Positions 7,982 through 16,882 of a stretch of DNA of 64,000 nt are shown piece after piece. The position numbers and the translations under genes were made by a program. The notes below the pieces were generated by a model. The model was not told where the DNA came from. It searched no databases and saw only the letters and a list, made by a program, of their open reading frames with translations. Positions within the stretch are counted from its first letter, which is position 1, and each line of letters opens with the position of its first letter. Source of the stretch: an uncultured Moraxella sp. Lineage in GTDB: Bacteria; Pseudomonadota; Gammaproteobacteria; Pseudomonadales; Moraxellaceae. The stretch is from NCBI GenBank assembly GCA_943908425.1, contig CALTTC010000003.1:84419-148418 (forward strand), read 5' to 3'.

Positions 7982-10708
7982 TTAAAATGTATTATTAAAC
8001 CCAAGCACTCGCTCTTTTAATAACTTACCAAGCCGTCCACTGCCCGTCAGTCCTGTTAAACGCAATTCTGCCATCACTGCCCGATTGACATCATCAGGAT
8101 TTAAATCATTGCGATACTGGCGTCCATACACCGCAATACCAATACAACAATCTTCATAGCCTACGCCCACCAAAGCATCCATAAAGCCACGATATTTGCT
8201 GTCGTATTGGGCGGTGCCAAGTAATTGCCATTGCTCACGCACCGGCACAATCGCTGAGACAGTATAAGCAGACAGTGGCAGTTGCCCAAGTCGCAAGTTT
8301 TCTTTACGCTCAATCACGCCAATGTTGAATAGCATATCATCGCTTGGCTGATAACGCACCGCACCAATAAAGGCATTGGGGCGATATTCTCTGGTGAACG
8401 AACCTGACACATCAAACCATAGCGCCCCACTTGGGTTGGCGGACAGTTGCCACGCTAAGCCAGAATTGCCCTTTTGAAAGCCGGTTGCCCCATTCACCGT
8501 CACCCGACTGTCGCGCAAATAAAACTGCTCTGCAATCCCAACTTCAAGACGTGTGCGCCCTTGACCGTCCAAATAACGGTAATTTACCGCAGGGGTAATG
8601 GCGTGCAAATCGCTCACGCGGTCATAACCCAAAAACCAACTGTCGGCAAGTAACTGATTATAACTCATTGAAGCAACACTGGTCTCAAAGTTTGGCATCT
8701 GACGTTGATTTTTGTAGGGACTATATAAATACTTAAGGCGTGGGGTCAAGACTTGATAACCTTGGTTGCCAAACCAGCCAAAGGGCGCGCCATTTTTTTG
8801 TAAAAATAAGCCACTGTCCACGCTTAAATTTGGCACAATAACGTTGTAAGTGCCGTCTTCTTTGGTCAAGTTTTGGTGCGACAGGCTATCTTCATCAAAA
8901 CGCATAAAAAGCTGGGTCACGCCCACTTTGGGCATTACATAACCATAGGAGCGAACGAGTGGCAAGCTTGCACTGACATTATTATATAAGCGCACACCAC
9001 TTTTTTCGGTATCCGAGCCGTCTTTAATGGACTTTTTAAAATACGCCGAATGCGTGCTAGCGGTGACATCAAAACCACGCGTATAATCTTTTGGCGCACG
9101 ATAAAGAACATCAAGCTGTGGCAAGCGACTATAGGGGCGATTTTTATCCAAAATGGGATTGCCAAAACGGTCTGTGCCATTTAATAATTGAAAGGTTTGG
9201 GCTTTTAGGCTAGCGTTTAGGTGCTCGTTATTATAAGTAACGCCAATTACCCGCGCTAGATTTAGCGAATTATTGCTCACGCCAAGCTTATCAAAATCGG
9301 CAAGATAAGCACTGTCCGAGACATAACGATAGCTGGCATTAACCTGCAAATCCTGTTCGGCTAAAGGGCGTAACGTATGGTCAAAAAACAGATGACTACG
9401 GTCTTTATTCTGATATTGCTTATCACTTGGCAAATATGCCGTATCTAATTTACCTGCGCCCAGATTAGGGTGCAAATAGCGCAATTCAGCATTAAGACGT
9501 GGATTGCGGTGCGTATAAAATGTTGGGGTCAAAGTGGCGTCATAATTGCTTGCCAAATTAAAATAGTACGGGGTTGTAAGCTGTATGCCATCAGTACTAT
9601 TAATTCCCACACTTGGCACCAAAAAGCCTGACGCGCGCCGATTATCCAAGGGAAAATTAAAATACGGTAAATAAAAAATGGGCGTATCGTGCACTTTAAA
9701 GATGCCATGGCGCGCCACACCCCGCCCCGTGTTACGGTCTAACGTGATATTTTTGGCATCAATTTGCCAAGTGCGCCGTGTGGGCGGACAGGTACTAAAA
9801 GTGCTGTTATCTAGCTCATAGACATTGCTGTCGCTATGGGTAAGACGTTCGGCATAACCGTGTGCGTGCAAGCCTTGACTGGCAAAAGCGATATTGTGTG
9901 CTTTTGCTTCCCCTGTTTGGGTATTGTAATCTAGTTGCTGTGCTACGCCGAGCAAATCTTGGCGCGTATTGTTTGCTACGCCACCAAAAGCGACGTTGCC
10001 CAGCGCCTGACTTTGTCCTGTGGCAGGGTCAATATGCACGCTATCGGCACGGATTTGCCGGTCATTTTGGCTAACGACCACGTTGCCGGTAAGCTCAGCG
10101 CGCGTATCATTGTCATAATAGGCGTGTGTCGCTGTCGCACTCAATGTGCCATCATTGGGCGGTAAGGTGCCAACAATGGGATACAACCAAGTGCCTTGAC
10201 ACATTGGCGCTTCATTATAAAACTGCGATAGGGCTTGTAAGCTACTCTGGCTACTTTCTGCTTGGCGCGTATCGGGGGCAAGTGGTGCGGTGTTACTGGC
10301 AGGGCGCACAATACTGGCAGGATTGGCAAGCGTACTTGTGGTAGTGGGGGTAGATGCTTTAAAAGGCGTAATAGACACAATGGGCGTAACAGCAGGGGTC
10401 GGCACTCGCTGGACAACAACAGGCGGTGCTATAGGTTGGCTAATGACAGGTACGGTCGGCACCACAGGTTGCCAATCGGTCGGCAAAGGACGGGCAATCA
10501 CGGCTTGCGCGACGGGGCGTAAGGCTTGCTGGTCGGATGCGATGGGTGACGCGACACTTGTCGTTGGCATTTCAGGCAATGGGCGAGCGATTGTCGGCAA
10601 CTCACTAAACGCCTGTCGCCCATTAGCGTCTGCCCACGCCGTATTGCCAAGCCACAAGCTTGGTAATGCCAGCACCCACGCTGTTTTTGTTGTCAATTTT
10701 TTGTTCAT
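7982..10708 (-). CDS. lptD: LPS-assembly outer membrane protein LptD
   Basis: LptD with lipoprotein LptE inserts lipopolysaccharide or lipooligosaccharide into the outer leaflet. The 908-residue protein has a signal peptide (cut after AWA), an unusual region of about 130 residues rich in Pro, Val, Thr and Ala, an OstA-type beta-jellyroll domain (about 190-310) and a large beta-barrel. Cysteines are present in the N-domain (MCQGTW), early barrel (STCPPTRR) and late barrel (EDCCIGIAV), matching the disulfide-dependent maturation known for the family. The start at 10708 begins a canonical signal sequence; an ATG at 10729 adds seven residues without a better ribosome site. Confidence 0.95.
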   Translation of the reverse strand: MNKKLTTKTAWVLALPSLWLGNTAWADANGRQAFSELPTIARPLPEMPTTSVASPIASDQQALRPVAQAVIARPLPTDWQPVVPTVPVISQPIAPPVVVQRVPTPAVTPIVSITPFKASTPTTTSTLANPASIVRPASNTAPLAPDTRQAESSQSSLQALSQFYNEAPMCQGTWLYPIVGTLPPNDGTLSATATHAYYDNDTRAELTGNVVVSQNDRQIRADSVHIDPATGQSQALGNVAFGGVANNTRQDLLGVAQQLDYNTQTGEAKAHNIAFASQGLHAHGYAERLTHSDSNVYELDNSTFSTCPPTRRTWQIDAKNITLDRNTGRGVARHGIFKVHDTPIFYLPYFNFPLDNRRASGFLVPSVGINSTDGIQLTTPYYFNLASNYDATLTPTFYTHRNPRLNAELRYLHPNLGAGKLDTAYLPSDKQYQNKDRSHLFFDHTLRPLAEQDLQVNASYRYVSDSAYLADFDKLGVSNNSLNLARVIGVTYNNEHLNASLKAQTFQLLNGTDRFGNPILDKNRPYSRLPQLDVLYRAPKDYTRGFDVTASTHSAYFKKSIKDGSDTEKSGVRLYNNVSASLPLVRSYGYVMPKVGVTQLFMRFDEDSLSHQNLTKEDGTYNVIVPNLSVDSGLFLQKNGAPFGWFGNQGYQVLTPRLKYLYSPYKNQRQMPNFETSVASMSYNQLLADSWFLGYDRVSDLHAITPAVNYRYLDGQGRTRLEVGIAEQFYLRDSRVTVNGATGFQKGNSGLAWQLSANPSGALWFDVSGSFTREYRPNAFIGAVRYQPSDDMLFNIGVIERKENLRLGQLPLSAYTVSAIVPVREQWQLLGTAQYDSKYRGFMDALVGVGYEDCCIGIAVYGRQYRNDLNPDDVNRAVMAELRLTGLTGSGRLGKLLKERVLGFNNTF

Positions 10709-10776
10709 AGCCGACAAGGTGTGATACAATTTTGTGTATTTTACACTATTTTTTCTGTGCTTAAGGGATTTTTTCT

Positions 10777-11784
10777 ATGACCGACACCACAAATACGCGT
10801 ACAGCATTATTACACGCCTTTTTGGCAAGCTACTTTAACGCGCCTTACACCCTAGAGAGTCTTGCTGGGGATGCTAGTTTTCGCCGTTATCACCGCGTCA
10901 CTTGCCAAGACACTACTTATTTGGTGATGGATGCCCCACCCGAGAAAGAGAGCGTGGCAAGCTTTTTGGCAGTTGGCGATATTTTAAGCCCTGTGGTTAA
11001 TGTGCCAGCTATTTTGGCGCGCGATACGGACAATGGTTTTTTGTTACTACAAGATTTTGGTACGGTAGAATTTGCCGATTTATTGGACGATGGCGACAAT
11101 CTTGCCAGTTATGCACAGGCATTGCACACCTTGCAGGCATTACAAACACTACCCATTACCGACCCCGCTGTCAATGCCACCTTGCCCCACTACAGTCCCG
11201 CCAAATTGCGCGAGGAAATGCAGTTATTTGTGGATTGGTTTTTGCCTTACGTTGGGCTTAACATTGATGATGAGCTGTGGCATACGCTCACAGAAACGTT
11301 AATTAGCGATATTAGCCGGCAAGCACAAGTGGTTGTACACCGTGATTATCACAGTCGCAATTTGATGGATGATAAGCATTCAGATAGGCTTGGGGTCATT
11401 GATTTTCAAGATGCGGTAATTGGCGCTTATACTTACGATGTGGTTTCATTATTGCGCGATGCTTACATCAACGTCTCAGAAGACTGGGTAACGGCACAGC
11501 TACAAGTCGCTTACGCCATACTTGGACAAGACCAGGGCAGTTTCACAGATTTTGTGTACGACTGCAACATTATGGGCGTACAGCGTGGACTAAAAGTGCT
11601 TGGCATTTTTGTGCGCTTGGCTAAGCGTGATGGCAAAAAGCGGTATTTGGCAAACATACCTACCGTGCTACGCAATCTATTGACCCAATTAGCCTACCTA
11701 CAAAACGACAATGATGTCTATCAGCGTTTTTATCAATTTTTGCAGGATAATGCTTCTGCTATTCAAGCTAAAGTAGGTGGGTAA
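10777..11784 (+). CDS. amgK: Cell-wall amino sugar kinase AmgK
   Basis: AmgK phosphorylates the anomeric carbon of N-acetylmuramate and N-acetylglucosamine, the first step of the salvage route that bypasses de novo UDP-MurNAc synthesis and gives intrinsic fosfomycin tolerance. The 335-residue protein has the aminoglycoside-phosphotransferase fold: catalytic loop VVHRDYHSRNLM with the Asp base, and metal loop GVIDFQDAV. Its stop overlaps the start of murU (TAATG), so the pair is coupled. It is divergent from lptD, the same arrangement as in Pseudomonas. The divergent spacer contains a small palindrome GTGTA-TTT-TACAC at 10734-10746. Confidence 0.9.
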   Translation: MTDTTNTRTALLHAFLASYFNAPYTLESLAGDASFRRYHRVTCQDTTYLVMDAPPEKESVASFLAVGDILSPVVNVPAILARDTDNGFLLLQDFGTVEFADLLDDGDNLASYAQALHTLQALQTLPITDPAVNATLPHYSPAKLREEMQLFVDWFLPYVGLNIDDELWHTLTETLISDISRQAQVVVHRDYHSRNLMDDKHSDRLGVIDFQDAVIGAYTYDVVSLLRDAYINVSEDWVTAQLQVAYAILGQDQGSFTDFVYDCNIMGVQRGLKVLGIFVRLAKRDGKKRYLANIPTVLRNLLTQLAYLQNDNDVYQRFYQFLQDNASAIQAKVGG

Positions 11785-12488
11785 TGATCACTCAAGCGAT
11801 GATTTTGGCGGCGGGGCGTGGCGAGCGAATGCGCCCTTTAACTTTAACCACACCTAAGCCCTTATTAGCTGTCGGCGGTAAGCCGCTTATCGTTTGGCAC
11901 ATTGAACGCTTACGCCGTGCTGGGATAGAGCGGATTGTCATCAATGCTGGTTACTTAGCCAATAAACTGAGCGATTTTTTTGCTATACACGATTTTGGGG
12001 TGCAAATTGTGCTGTCGCTTGAAAACCCGCCCCTAGAAACCGCGGGCGGTATCAAGCAAGCGCTTACAAACAAGCTATTAGCACCTGCCCCATTTATCCT
12101 TATCAATGGCGATATTTGGTGTGATTATCCCCTTGAGAACTTGACTAATATCACTCTGCAAGACCATTTGGGCTATTTGTTATTGACTGATAATCCTGAC
12201 CACAATCCGACTGGCGACTTTGTACTAACGACAGACGGTAGCGGACGCGTTGTCCCTAAATCCACCAAGCCCCTACCCAGTCTCACCTTCGCTGGTGTCT
12301 CTGTGCTTGACCCTGCGTTATTTGCTGGCGTGCCTTGTGGGCAGATTGCCCCCCTTGCCCCTTTATTACAACAAGCGATGCACGCACAAAAAATCATCGG
12401 CAGCCGTCTTGATGGCTATTGGATAGATGTCGGCACGGTTGAACGCTTACAGATTATCAATGCTTATTTGGCAGATAAAAACGATTAA
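11784..12488 (+). CDS. murU: N-acetylmuramate-1-phosphate uridylyltransferase MurU
   Basis: MurU converts MurNAc-1-phosphate and UTP to UDP-MurNAc, feeding recycled sugar to MurC, which is also encoded in this window. The 234-residue protein shows the nucleotidyltransferase signature MILAAGRGERMRPLT with the catalytic Lys in PKPLL, the Asp of NGDIWCDYP for metal binding, and the WIDVGTVERL C-terminal motif. It starts inside the amgK stop codon. No terminator is seen directly after it; the tRNA promoter begins 45 bp downstream. Confidence 0.92.
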   Translation: MITQAMILAAGRGERMRPLTLTTPKPLLAVGGKPLIVWHIERLRRAGIERIVINAGYLANKLSDFFAIHDFGVQIVLSLENPPLETAGGIKQALTNKLLAPAPFILINGDIWCDYPLENLTNITLQDHLGYLLLTDNPDHNPTGDFVLTTDGSGRVVPKSTKPLPSLTFAGVSVLDPALFAGVPCGQIAPLAPLLQQAMHAQKIIGSRLDGYWIDVGTVERLQIINAYLADKND

Positions 12489-12533
12489 AATCAATAGCTT
12501 ATAAAAATTTTGCCAAAAATTAATAAATAATGC

Positions 12534-12561
12534 TTGACGTATAGTAAATTTACTTTATAAT
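12534..12561 (+). promoter_or_regulatory. Promoter of the tRNA-Val/tRNA-Asp unit
   Basis: TTGACG (12534-12539) and the consensus TATAAT (12556-12561) are 16 bp apart in an AT-rich context about 45 bp before tRNA-Val, as expected for a strong stable-RNA promoter. Confidence 0.8.
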
Positions 12562-12604
12562 ACGCACCAACTTAAACAAATTAACCCTTTGTTTACTTGT
12601 TTAA

Positions 12605-12680
12605 GGGTCGTTAGCTCAGTTGGTAGAGCGTCTGCCTTACACGCAGAATGTCGGCGGTTCGAATCCGTCACGACCCACCA
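12605..12680 (+). tRNA. tRNA-Val (anticodon UAC)
   Basis: A 76-nt cloverleaf with acceptor stem GGGTCGT/ACGACCC, D-loop AGCTCAGTTGGTAGAGC, anticodon loop CTTACAC (anticodon TAC), T-arm GGTTCGAATCC and an encoded CCA end. Co-transcribed with the following tRNA-Asp. Confidence 0.96.
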
Positions 12681-12751
12681 AATACTTTTTTAAATAATTT
12701 TTTGAAAGTAGTTTCACTTTTAAAATAGTTTACAAAGTATTAGCGACCTTA

Positions 12752-12828
12752 GCAGCGGTAGTTCAGTTGGTTAGAATATCGGCCTGTCACGCCGAGGGTC
12801 GCGGGTTCGAGTCCCGTCCGCTGCGCCA
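12752..12828 (+). tRNA. tRNA-Asp (anticodon GUC)
   Basis: A 77-nt cloverleaf with acceptor stem GCAGCGG/CCGCTGC, discriminator G, anticodon loop CTGTCAC (anticodon GTC), T-arm GGGTTCGAGTCCC and encoded CCA. It lies 71 bp after tRNA-Val and is followed by a terminator. Confidence 0.96.
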
Positions 12829-12849
12829 TTTTTAAAAGCTTTGCTTTAT

Positions 12850-12881
12850 ACACCAAATCTCCCCTGATTTGGTGTTTTTTT
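12850..12881 (+). terminator. Intrinsic terminator of the tRNA operon
   Basis: ACACCAAATC and GATTTGGTGT form a 10-bp stem around loop TCCCCT, followed directly by seven Ts. Confidence 0.9.
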
Positions 12882-13016
12882 GTGTAGTTATCTCCAATCA
12901 ATACTTCATTTACCTAACAAAAGATTGCCAAAACACACGCTAAACTAAACAACTTTTTATTAAGAACTTGCCAGATATACCAAGCCTTTTATGCCAGCCT
13001 TACCGCTTTTTAACCA

Positions 13017-13112
13017 ATGGCAACTGGCAAACCTTTATCTCTATTATATAACATTCAACAAGAAATCCGCCTTTTGGGCATAGAGTTACACGCTAGCTTT
13101 GAACGTTATTGA
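13017..13112 (+). pseudogene. Possible gene remnant (31 codons)
   Basis: A short open stretch reads MATGKPLSLLYNIQQEIRLL and continues to GIELHASFERY before a TGA. The composition is protein-like and amphipathic, but there is no ribosome binding site, and stops lie immediately upstream and downstream in frame. It lies in the gene-free interval 12.89-13.40 kb, in which I otherwise see only AT-rich sequence and an 8-bp inverted repeat (TTGTGCAT 13267-13274 / ATGCACAA 13305-13312). A coding remnant is a guess. Confidence 0.22.
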
Positions 13113-13402
13113 TTAATTTTAGTTAATATCCACCACGCTAGTTATGCCACTTCTAATAGTAATCTATAACCAAAACTTAATTATGCCAAGCAACTTTTAA
13201 TATCTCTTTAAGCTTATGAAATAAATCTTTTGCTTAATAAAACAAATGTCTTTAATGAACCATAAATTGTGCATTGAATTTATAAAACGGCTATTTCATA
13301 ATTTATGCACAAAACAAAGCGACAATGCCACTTAAGTGATTTGTGTGATTTTAGGCGATGGTCTTTATGGCAACAACCCAAAGTTACCGTCACCGACACG
13401 CC

Positions 13403-13750
13403 CTATTCATCAAGGTTAAAAAGCTCTTTGCCCCAAATCTCATTGACCGCCTTATCATCAAAGCTTTTCATCAGCAAAATCCGCCCCCAAGCATCATTGC
13501 TTTTGTCATCATATGAGTAAGGGCGTGTCAGTTTGCTTATTTACCCAATCAAACAATGTGCAATCGTTGTCCAAAATAGCGATGTCGCCTTGTTGCATCA
13601 CCCATCAAACCACAGCAATATCTTATCAAAAAAATGGCGTATCAAATGGGCGTTTTTCTTTACCAAAATCAAGGCGATATGATTGGCAGACTAGATGGCG
13701 TTTGCCCTCACGCCACAGCGTTTAATTTACGGCATAAGCCTTTGTTTTTA
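13403..13750 (-). pseudogene. Decayed gene, C-terminal remnant with frameshifts and stops
   Basis: Read leftward, protein-like text continues only if the frame is changed. One frame ends GRILLMKSFDDKAVNEIWGK...FNLDE and a TAG at 13403. Upstream of about 13519 the sense continues in another frame (QGDIAILDNDCTLFDWVNKQ). Upstream of about 13605 it continues in a third (GKEKRPFDTPFF before a run of seven Ts, then DKILLWFDG), and reaches an in-frame TAA near 13723. The pieces join into one plausible acidic, aromatic-rich protein of over 100 residues. I do not recognise the family. The rightward ORF across this stretch looks like its shadow. Confidence 0.55.
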
Positions 13751-13910
13751 ATATCAAAAATTTATTTTTCAATGCCACAGCTTAAAGCCAACAAACTTGG
13801 ACTTAATTGTGCAAATTACAATTTAAGTCATTATCGCTCATTTGACGATTTTACCGTACGAACAAGTGGACGCACGGTCTTTAAAACCATCAATCGTGCC
13901 ATCTTTATGA

Positions 13911-14972
13911 CTAAAAATACCCACGTTCATAGGCTTTTGGTACATCCATCACCCCATCAAAATCCGCCCCTGCTTGATTGTACTGAGCGTTTAGCCACCA
14001 CTGTGGGTCTCTGAGCAATCCACGCCCCACTGCTACAAGGTCAGCATCACCCACCGCTAATACATGGTCGGCAACGTGGGGATTTTCTAACATACCAACA
14101 GCAATGATTGGCACGTTTGTCGCCTGTTTCATCTTAGAAGACAAAGCGACTTGATAGCCTGCACTAAACTCTGGGTGCTTGCCTGCGACCAATACGCCAT
14201 CACCGCCACCGCTAACGTGCAATATATCCACACCTGCCGCCACGTAACGCTTAGCAATTTGTACGCCATAATCGCTGTCATAGCCATTCTCGCCGTATTC
14301 CTGGGCAGAGATTCGCATGATTAATGGCATATCGCTTGGCATCACCGCCTTGACCGCTTGAATGATTGTCTCGCCAAATAACAATCGGTCTTGACCGTAT
14401 TTATCATCACGGACATTAGATTTTGGCGAATGAAACTGATGAATCAAATACCCGTGTGCCCCATGCAGTTCAATGGCATCAAATCCTGCGTCAATGGCAC
14501 GTTTAACCGCACTCACAAAGCCTGCAATAATGTCATCAATATCGCTTATGCTTAATGCTCTTGGGGTTTTTAGGTTTTGACCTTCAAAGTCCAATTTGCC
14601 ATAATGAATGGCACTAGGGGCAACCACATCATCACAATTTTGGGCTTTTCGTCCTGCGTGGGCGATTTGAATGGCGATTTTACTGCCGTGTTTGTGCACG
14701 CTGTCCACGATTTTTTTCAATTCATCACGCTGGCTATCACACCAAAGCCCTAAGCAGTTGGGCGAAATCCGCCCATTAGGAGCAACGTTGGTCATCTCAA
14801 CGATAATCAAGCCAATACCGCCTATGGCACGAGCGGTATAATGCACAAAATGCCAATCATTAGGCAGACCATCTACCGCTTGATATTGACACATCGGCGG
14901 CATGACAAGGCGATTTTTAAGACTTAAGCCTTTTATAGTAAAAGGTTTTTGTAAAAAGCGAAATTTAGCCAT
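13911..14972 (-). CDS. NADH:flavin oxidoreductase, Old Yellow Enzyme family (YqjM/NamA-like)
   Basis: FMN-dependent ene-reductase that reduces activated C=C bonds or nitro compounds with NAD(P)H. The 353-residue TIM barrel shows the YqjM-class start KNRLVMPPMCQYQA (the Cys modulates the flavin), IQIAHAGRKA, the catalytic pair in ELHGAHGYLIHQFHSP, and the phosphate site AVGRGLLRDP. The start at 14972 has AGGAG 6 nt upstream. It follows an ArsR-type regulator on the same strand with an 81-bp gap, so the regulator probably controls it in response to an electrophile, metalloid or redox signal. That is an inference from order. Confidence 0.9.
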   Translation of the reverse strand: MAKFRFLQKPFTIKGLSLKNRLVMPPMCQYQAVDGLPNDWHFVHYTARAIGGIGLIIVEMTNVAPNGRISPNCLGLWCDSQRDELKKIVDSVHKHGSKIAIQIAHAGRKAQNCDDVVAPSAIHYGKLDFEGQNLKTPRALSISDIDDIIAGFVSAVKRAIDAGFDAIELHGAHGYLIHQFHSPKSNVRDDKYGQDRLLFGETIIQAVKAVMPSDMPLIMRISAQEYGENGYDSDYGVQIAKRYVAAGVDILHVSGGGDGVLVAGKHPEFSAGYQVALSSKMKQATNVPIIAVGMLENPHVADHVLAVGDADLVAVGRGLLRDPQWWLNAQYNQAGADFDGVMDVPKAYERGYF

Positions 14973-15053
14973 AACAGCTCCTAGAACATCATTGAAAAAA
15001 CAGGTCTTGAGATACAGTCATCTATAGAAATAGGGCTATCATTGATGAACATT

Positions 15054-15383
15054 TTAATTTAACGTCTCGTTCAATGACGCCAAAAACGCCGCCACCGCCT
15101 GATGATTGTAGCGATAATATGTCCATTTGCCAATGCGTTTGGACTCAACAAGCCCCACCGCTTTTAGGTGATGTAAATAAGACGACACCACCGACTGAGC
15201 CAATCCTGTCTTTTGGGTGATAATGCCTACGCACACGCCACCTTGAAAGTCATCGGGGTTATTGCCACGATTGGCAAAGTGCGTCTCAGGGGCTTTGAGC
15301 CACAGCAGTATCTGCCAGCGATAATCATTGGATAAGGCTTTAAAGGCGTGAAGCAGGGGTGCTTTGTCGGTAATGGTTGTCAT
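15054..15383 (-). CDS. ArsR-family winged-helix transcriptional repressor
   Basis: A 109-residue DNA-binding protein with an ArsR/SmtB winged helix: FKALSNDYRWQILLWL helix, recognition helix QSVVSSYLHHLKAVGLVESK and wing YYRYN. It lacks the classic ELCVCDL metal motif. The region between helices (ETHFANRGNNPDDFQGGVCVG) has one cysteine, so sensing is probably not of the canonical As/Zn type. The start at 15383 has no ribosome site; a consensus promoter ends so close that the message may start at the A of ATG. The gene lies directly upstream of the flavin oxidoreductase, its likely target. Confidence 0.88.
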   Translation of the reverse strand: MTTITDKAPLLHAFKALSNDYRWQILLWLKAPETHFANRGNNPDDFQGGVCVGIITQKTGLAQSVVSSYLHHLKAVGLVESKRIGKWTYYRYNHQAVAAFLASLNETLN

Positions 15384-15389
15384 TGGGGT

Positions 15390-15417
15390 ATTATATCTAA
15401 TTTTTTAGATATGTCTA
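15390..15417 (-). promoter_or_regulatory. Promoter with palindromic operator for the arsR-oxidoreductase unit
   Basis: On the minus strand TAGACA (15412-15417) and TATAAT (15390-15395) are 16 bp apart. Between and overlapping them lies a perfect palindrome, ATATCTAA-TTTT-TTAGATAT (15393-15412). A dimer bound there would cover both promoter elements, the classic autorepression geometry of ArsR proteins. Six bases separate the -10 box from the ATG at 15383. Confidence 0.75.
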
Positions 15418-15658
15418 TCTATTTTTTGGTTTTGTGGCTTTAGCTTAAAAGTCTGGTTTTTTGTTGTCTTTTGTGGCGATACAGGGTTTTTACTTAACTT
15501 ATTCGCTTGCTTACTTGGCAGGCTTTGATGACTTGGCTAGTTTTTCTACATTTTTTGCAAAGCCTATTGATTGTTGTTTTACGTGTCATCACGCTGTTTT
15601 TAATGATCATAATTTGGCTTTGAGCAGTAACCCGCCATAAGCTTGCTATAATAAAGAG

Positions 15659-15680
15659 AGCCCTATTTATTTTTAGGGCT
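15659..15680 (-). terminator. Hairpin after apaH, weak terminator
   Basis: AGCCCTA and TAGGGCT form a 7-bp stem with an 8-nt AT loop, 10 bp after the apaH stop. The following minus-strand bases (CTCTTTATT) are only a partial T-run. Confidence 0.5.
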
Positions 15681-15690
15681 AGGTGATGGA

Positions 15691-16524
15691 TTATTTTTTA
15701 CTCGCCAAACTTGGGCTTGCCGTTAATGTATCGTCATCCAAACAATAAGCCAAAAGCTTACCACCCCACACGCATGCCCCATCAAGGTTACGCACCTTTT
15801 TATTTGCAATCTTCCCTTCAAGTGCCGCCCAATGCCCAAAATAAATCCGCTCTTTTCGCTTATCGGTAATGGGATTTTGCCAATCAAACCACGGTTTAAA
15901 GCCTGCTGGCATCGCTTGATTGTCCAAAGCGTCGCCTTTAAAGTTAAAATCTAGCTCGCCTGTCGCAGAGCAAAGACGCATACGGGTGAAATAATCACAA
16001 ATTGTCCCAAGTCGTCCGCTTGGCGTGTGCCAATCTTTTGGTGCTTTGCTATAAAAACTTGGCAAAATTTGGCGTAACCGTGCCTTATCCTTAAAAGCTT
16101 GATGCAATTCATCGGCGTAAGATAATGCTTCTTTTGTATCCCAAATCGGGGGTATGCCTGCGTGTACTAGCACGCTTTTTTTGTCAATGGGCAACAAAAA
16201 TGGCTGATGACAAAGCCAAGTCAATAAACTGTCGCAATCAGGGGCAGATAATATAGACAAGGTCTTGTCCTTAGGTTTTGGGGGTAATACGCCAAGCCAC
16301 GTCGCAATCAGGGTAACATCGTGATTGCCAAGCACGGTAAACAACACGCCATCGTCCGCCAGTGTCTTTGCCCATCTTAAGGCTTCCAACGATTTATCGC
16401 CACGTGCGACAATATCGCCACATAAGTACAGCTTGTCTTTTTTGGGTTGAAAGGCGATTTTATCAAGCAATCGCTGCAATTCATCAAAACAGCCGTGAAT
16501 ATCGCCAATTAGATATTTTGCCAT
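15691..16524 (-). CDS. apaH: Diadenosine tetraphosphatase ApaH
   Basis: Hydrolyses Ap4A and other dinucleoside tetraphosphates symmetrically to ADP, and also decaps Np4-RNAs. The 277-residue protein carries the metallophosphatase motifs in order: GDIHGCFDEL, CGDIVARGDKSLE, LGNHD and the later VHAGIPP and FGHWAALEG. The start at 16524 begins MAKYLIGDIHG, as usual for the family; a further ATG lies 12 bp upstream, and neither has a good ribosome site. It is not in its common operon with rsmA: a 358-bp gap with a minisatellite separates them here, although order and strand are kept. Confidence 0.95.
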   Translation of the reverse strand: MAKYLIGDIHGCFDELQRLLDKIAFQPKKDKLYLCGDIVARGDKSLEALRWAKTLADDGVLFTVLGNHDVTLIATWLGVLPPKPKDKTLSILSAPDCDSLLTWLCHQPFLLPIDKKSVLVHAGIPPIWDTKEALSYADELHQAFKDKARLRQILPSFYSKAPKDWHTPSGRLGTICDYFTRMRLCSATGELDFNFKGDALDNQAMPAGFKPWFDWQNPITDKRKERIYFGHWAALEGKIANKKVRNLDGACVWGGKLLAYCLDDDTLTASPSLASKK

Positions 16525-16771
16525 TGTTATTATCACATTGTTGTTATTACATTGATGTTATTACATTATTTTTGTTGTATCGTTGTTGCTATATTTGTTA
16601 CTACTATCACATTGCTATTGCCAAAATCACTTGACGTAAATCAATGATTTAGTATAAGTCATTGATTAACCATCATTTATCCAGCCAACTCACAAACGCC
16701 AACTACAAATACCGCTGTGATACAATGCCAATTTATAAAAAAATTTATACAAGAATATTGGCAACGAAGTG

Positions 16772-16816
16772 TTGATAAACCAAGTATTGATAAACCAAGT
16801 ATTGATAAACCAAGCG
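16772..16816. repeat. 15-bp tandem repeat, three copies
   Basis: TTGATAAACCAAGTA occurs at 16772-16786 and 16787-16801, and with two changes at 16802-16816. It lies in the 358-bp gap between apaH and rsmA. A rightward ORF through it (16717-17004) would encode repeats of DKPSI but overlaps the end of rsmA and has no support as a gene. I see nothing else in the gap. Confidence 0.85.
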
Positions 16817-16882
16817 TTGCTAAAACAGCACCGATAAAACGCATTAGAAAAATCAACGCTTGCACTCAAGACCGACTTAAAA

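Noticed and set aside
10290..10724. Rightward 144-codon ORF opposite lptD
   Set aside because: Shadow of the Pro/Val/Thr-rich lptD region; composition follows from the opposite strand.
12534..12881. Integrated element at the tRNA genes
   Set aside because: No integrase, no repeated tRNA 3' end downstream; the decayed region is near but has no attachment-site duplication that I can see.
13634..14014. Rightward 126-codon ORF between the pseudogene and the flavin oxidoreductase
   Set aside because: It is antisense to both, shows no recognisable motif, and the minus strand reads better as broken protein sequence.
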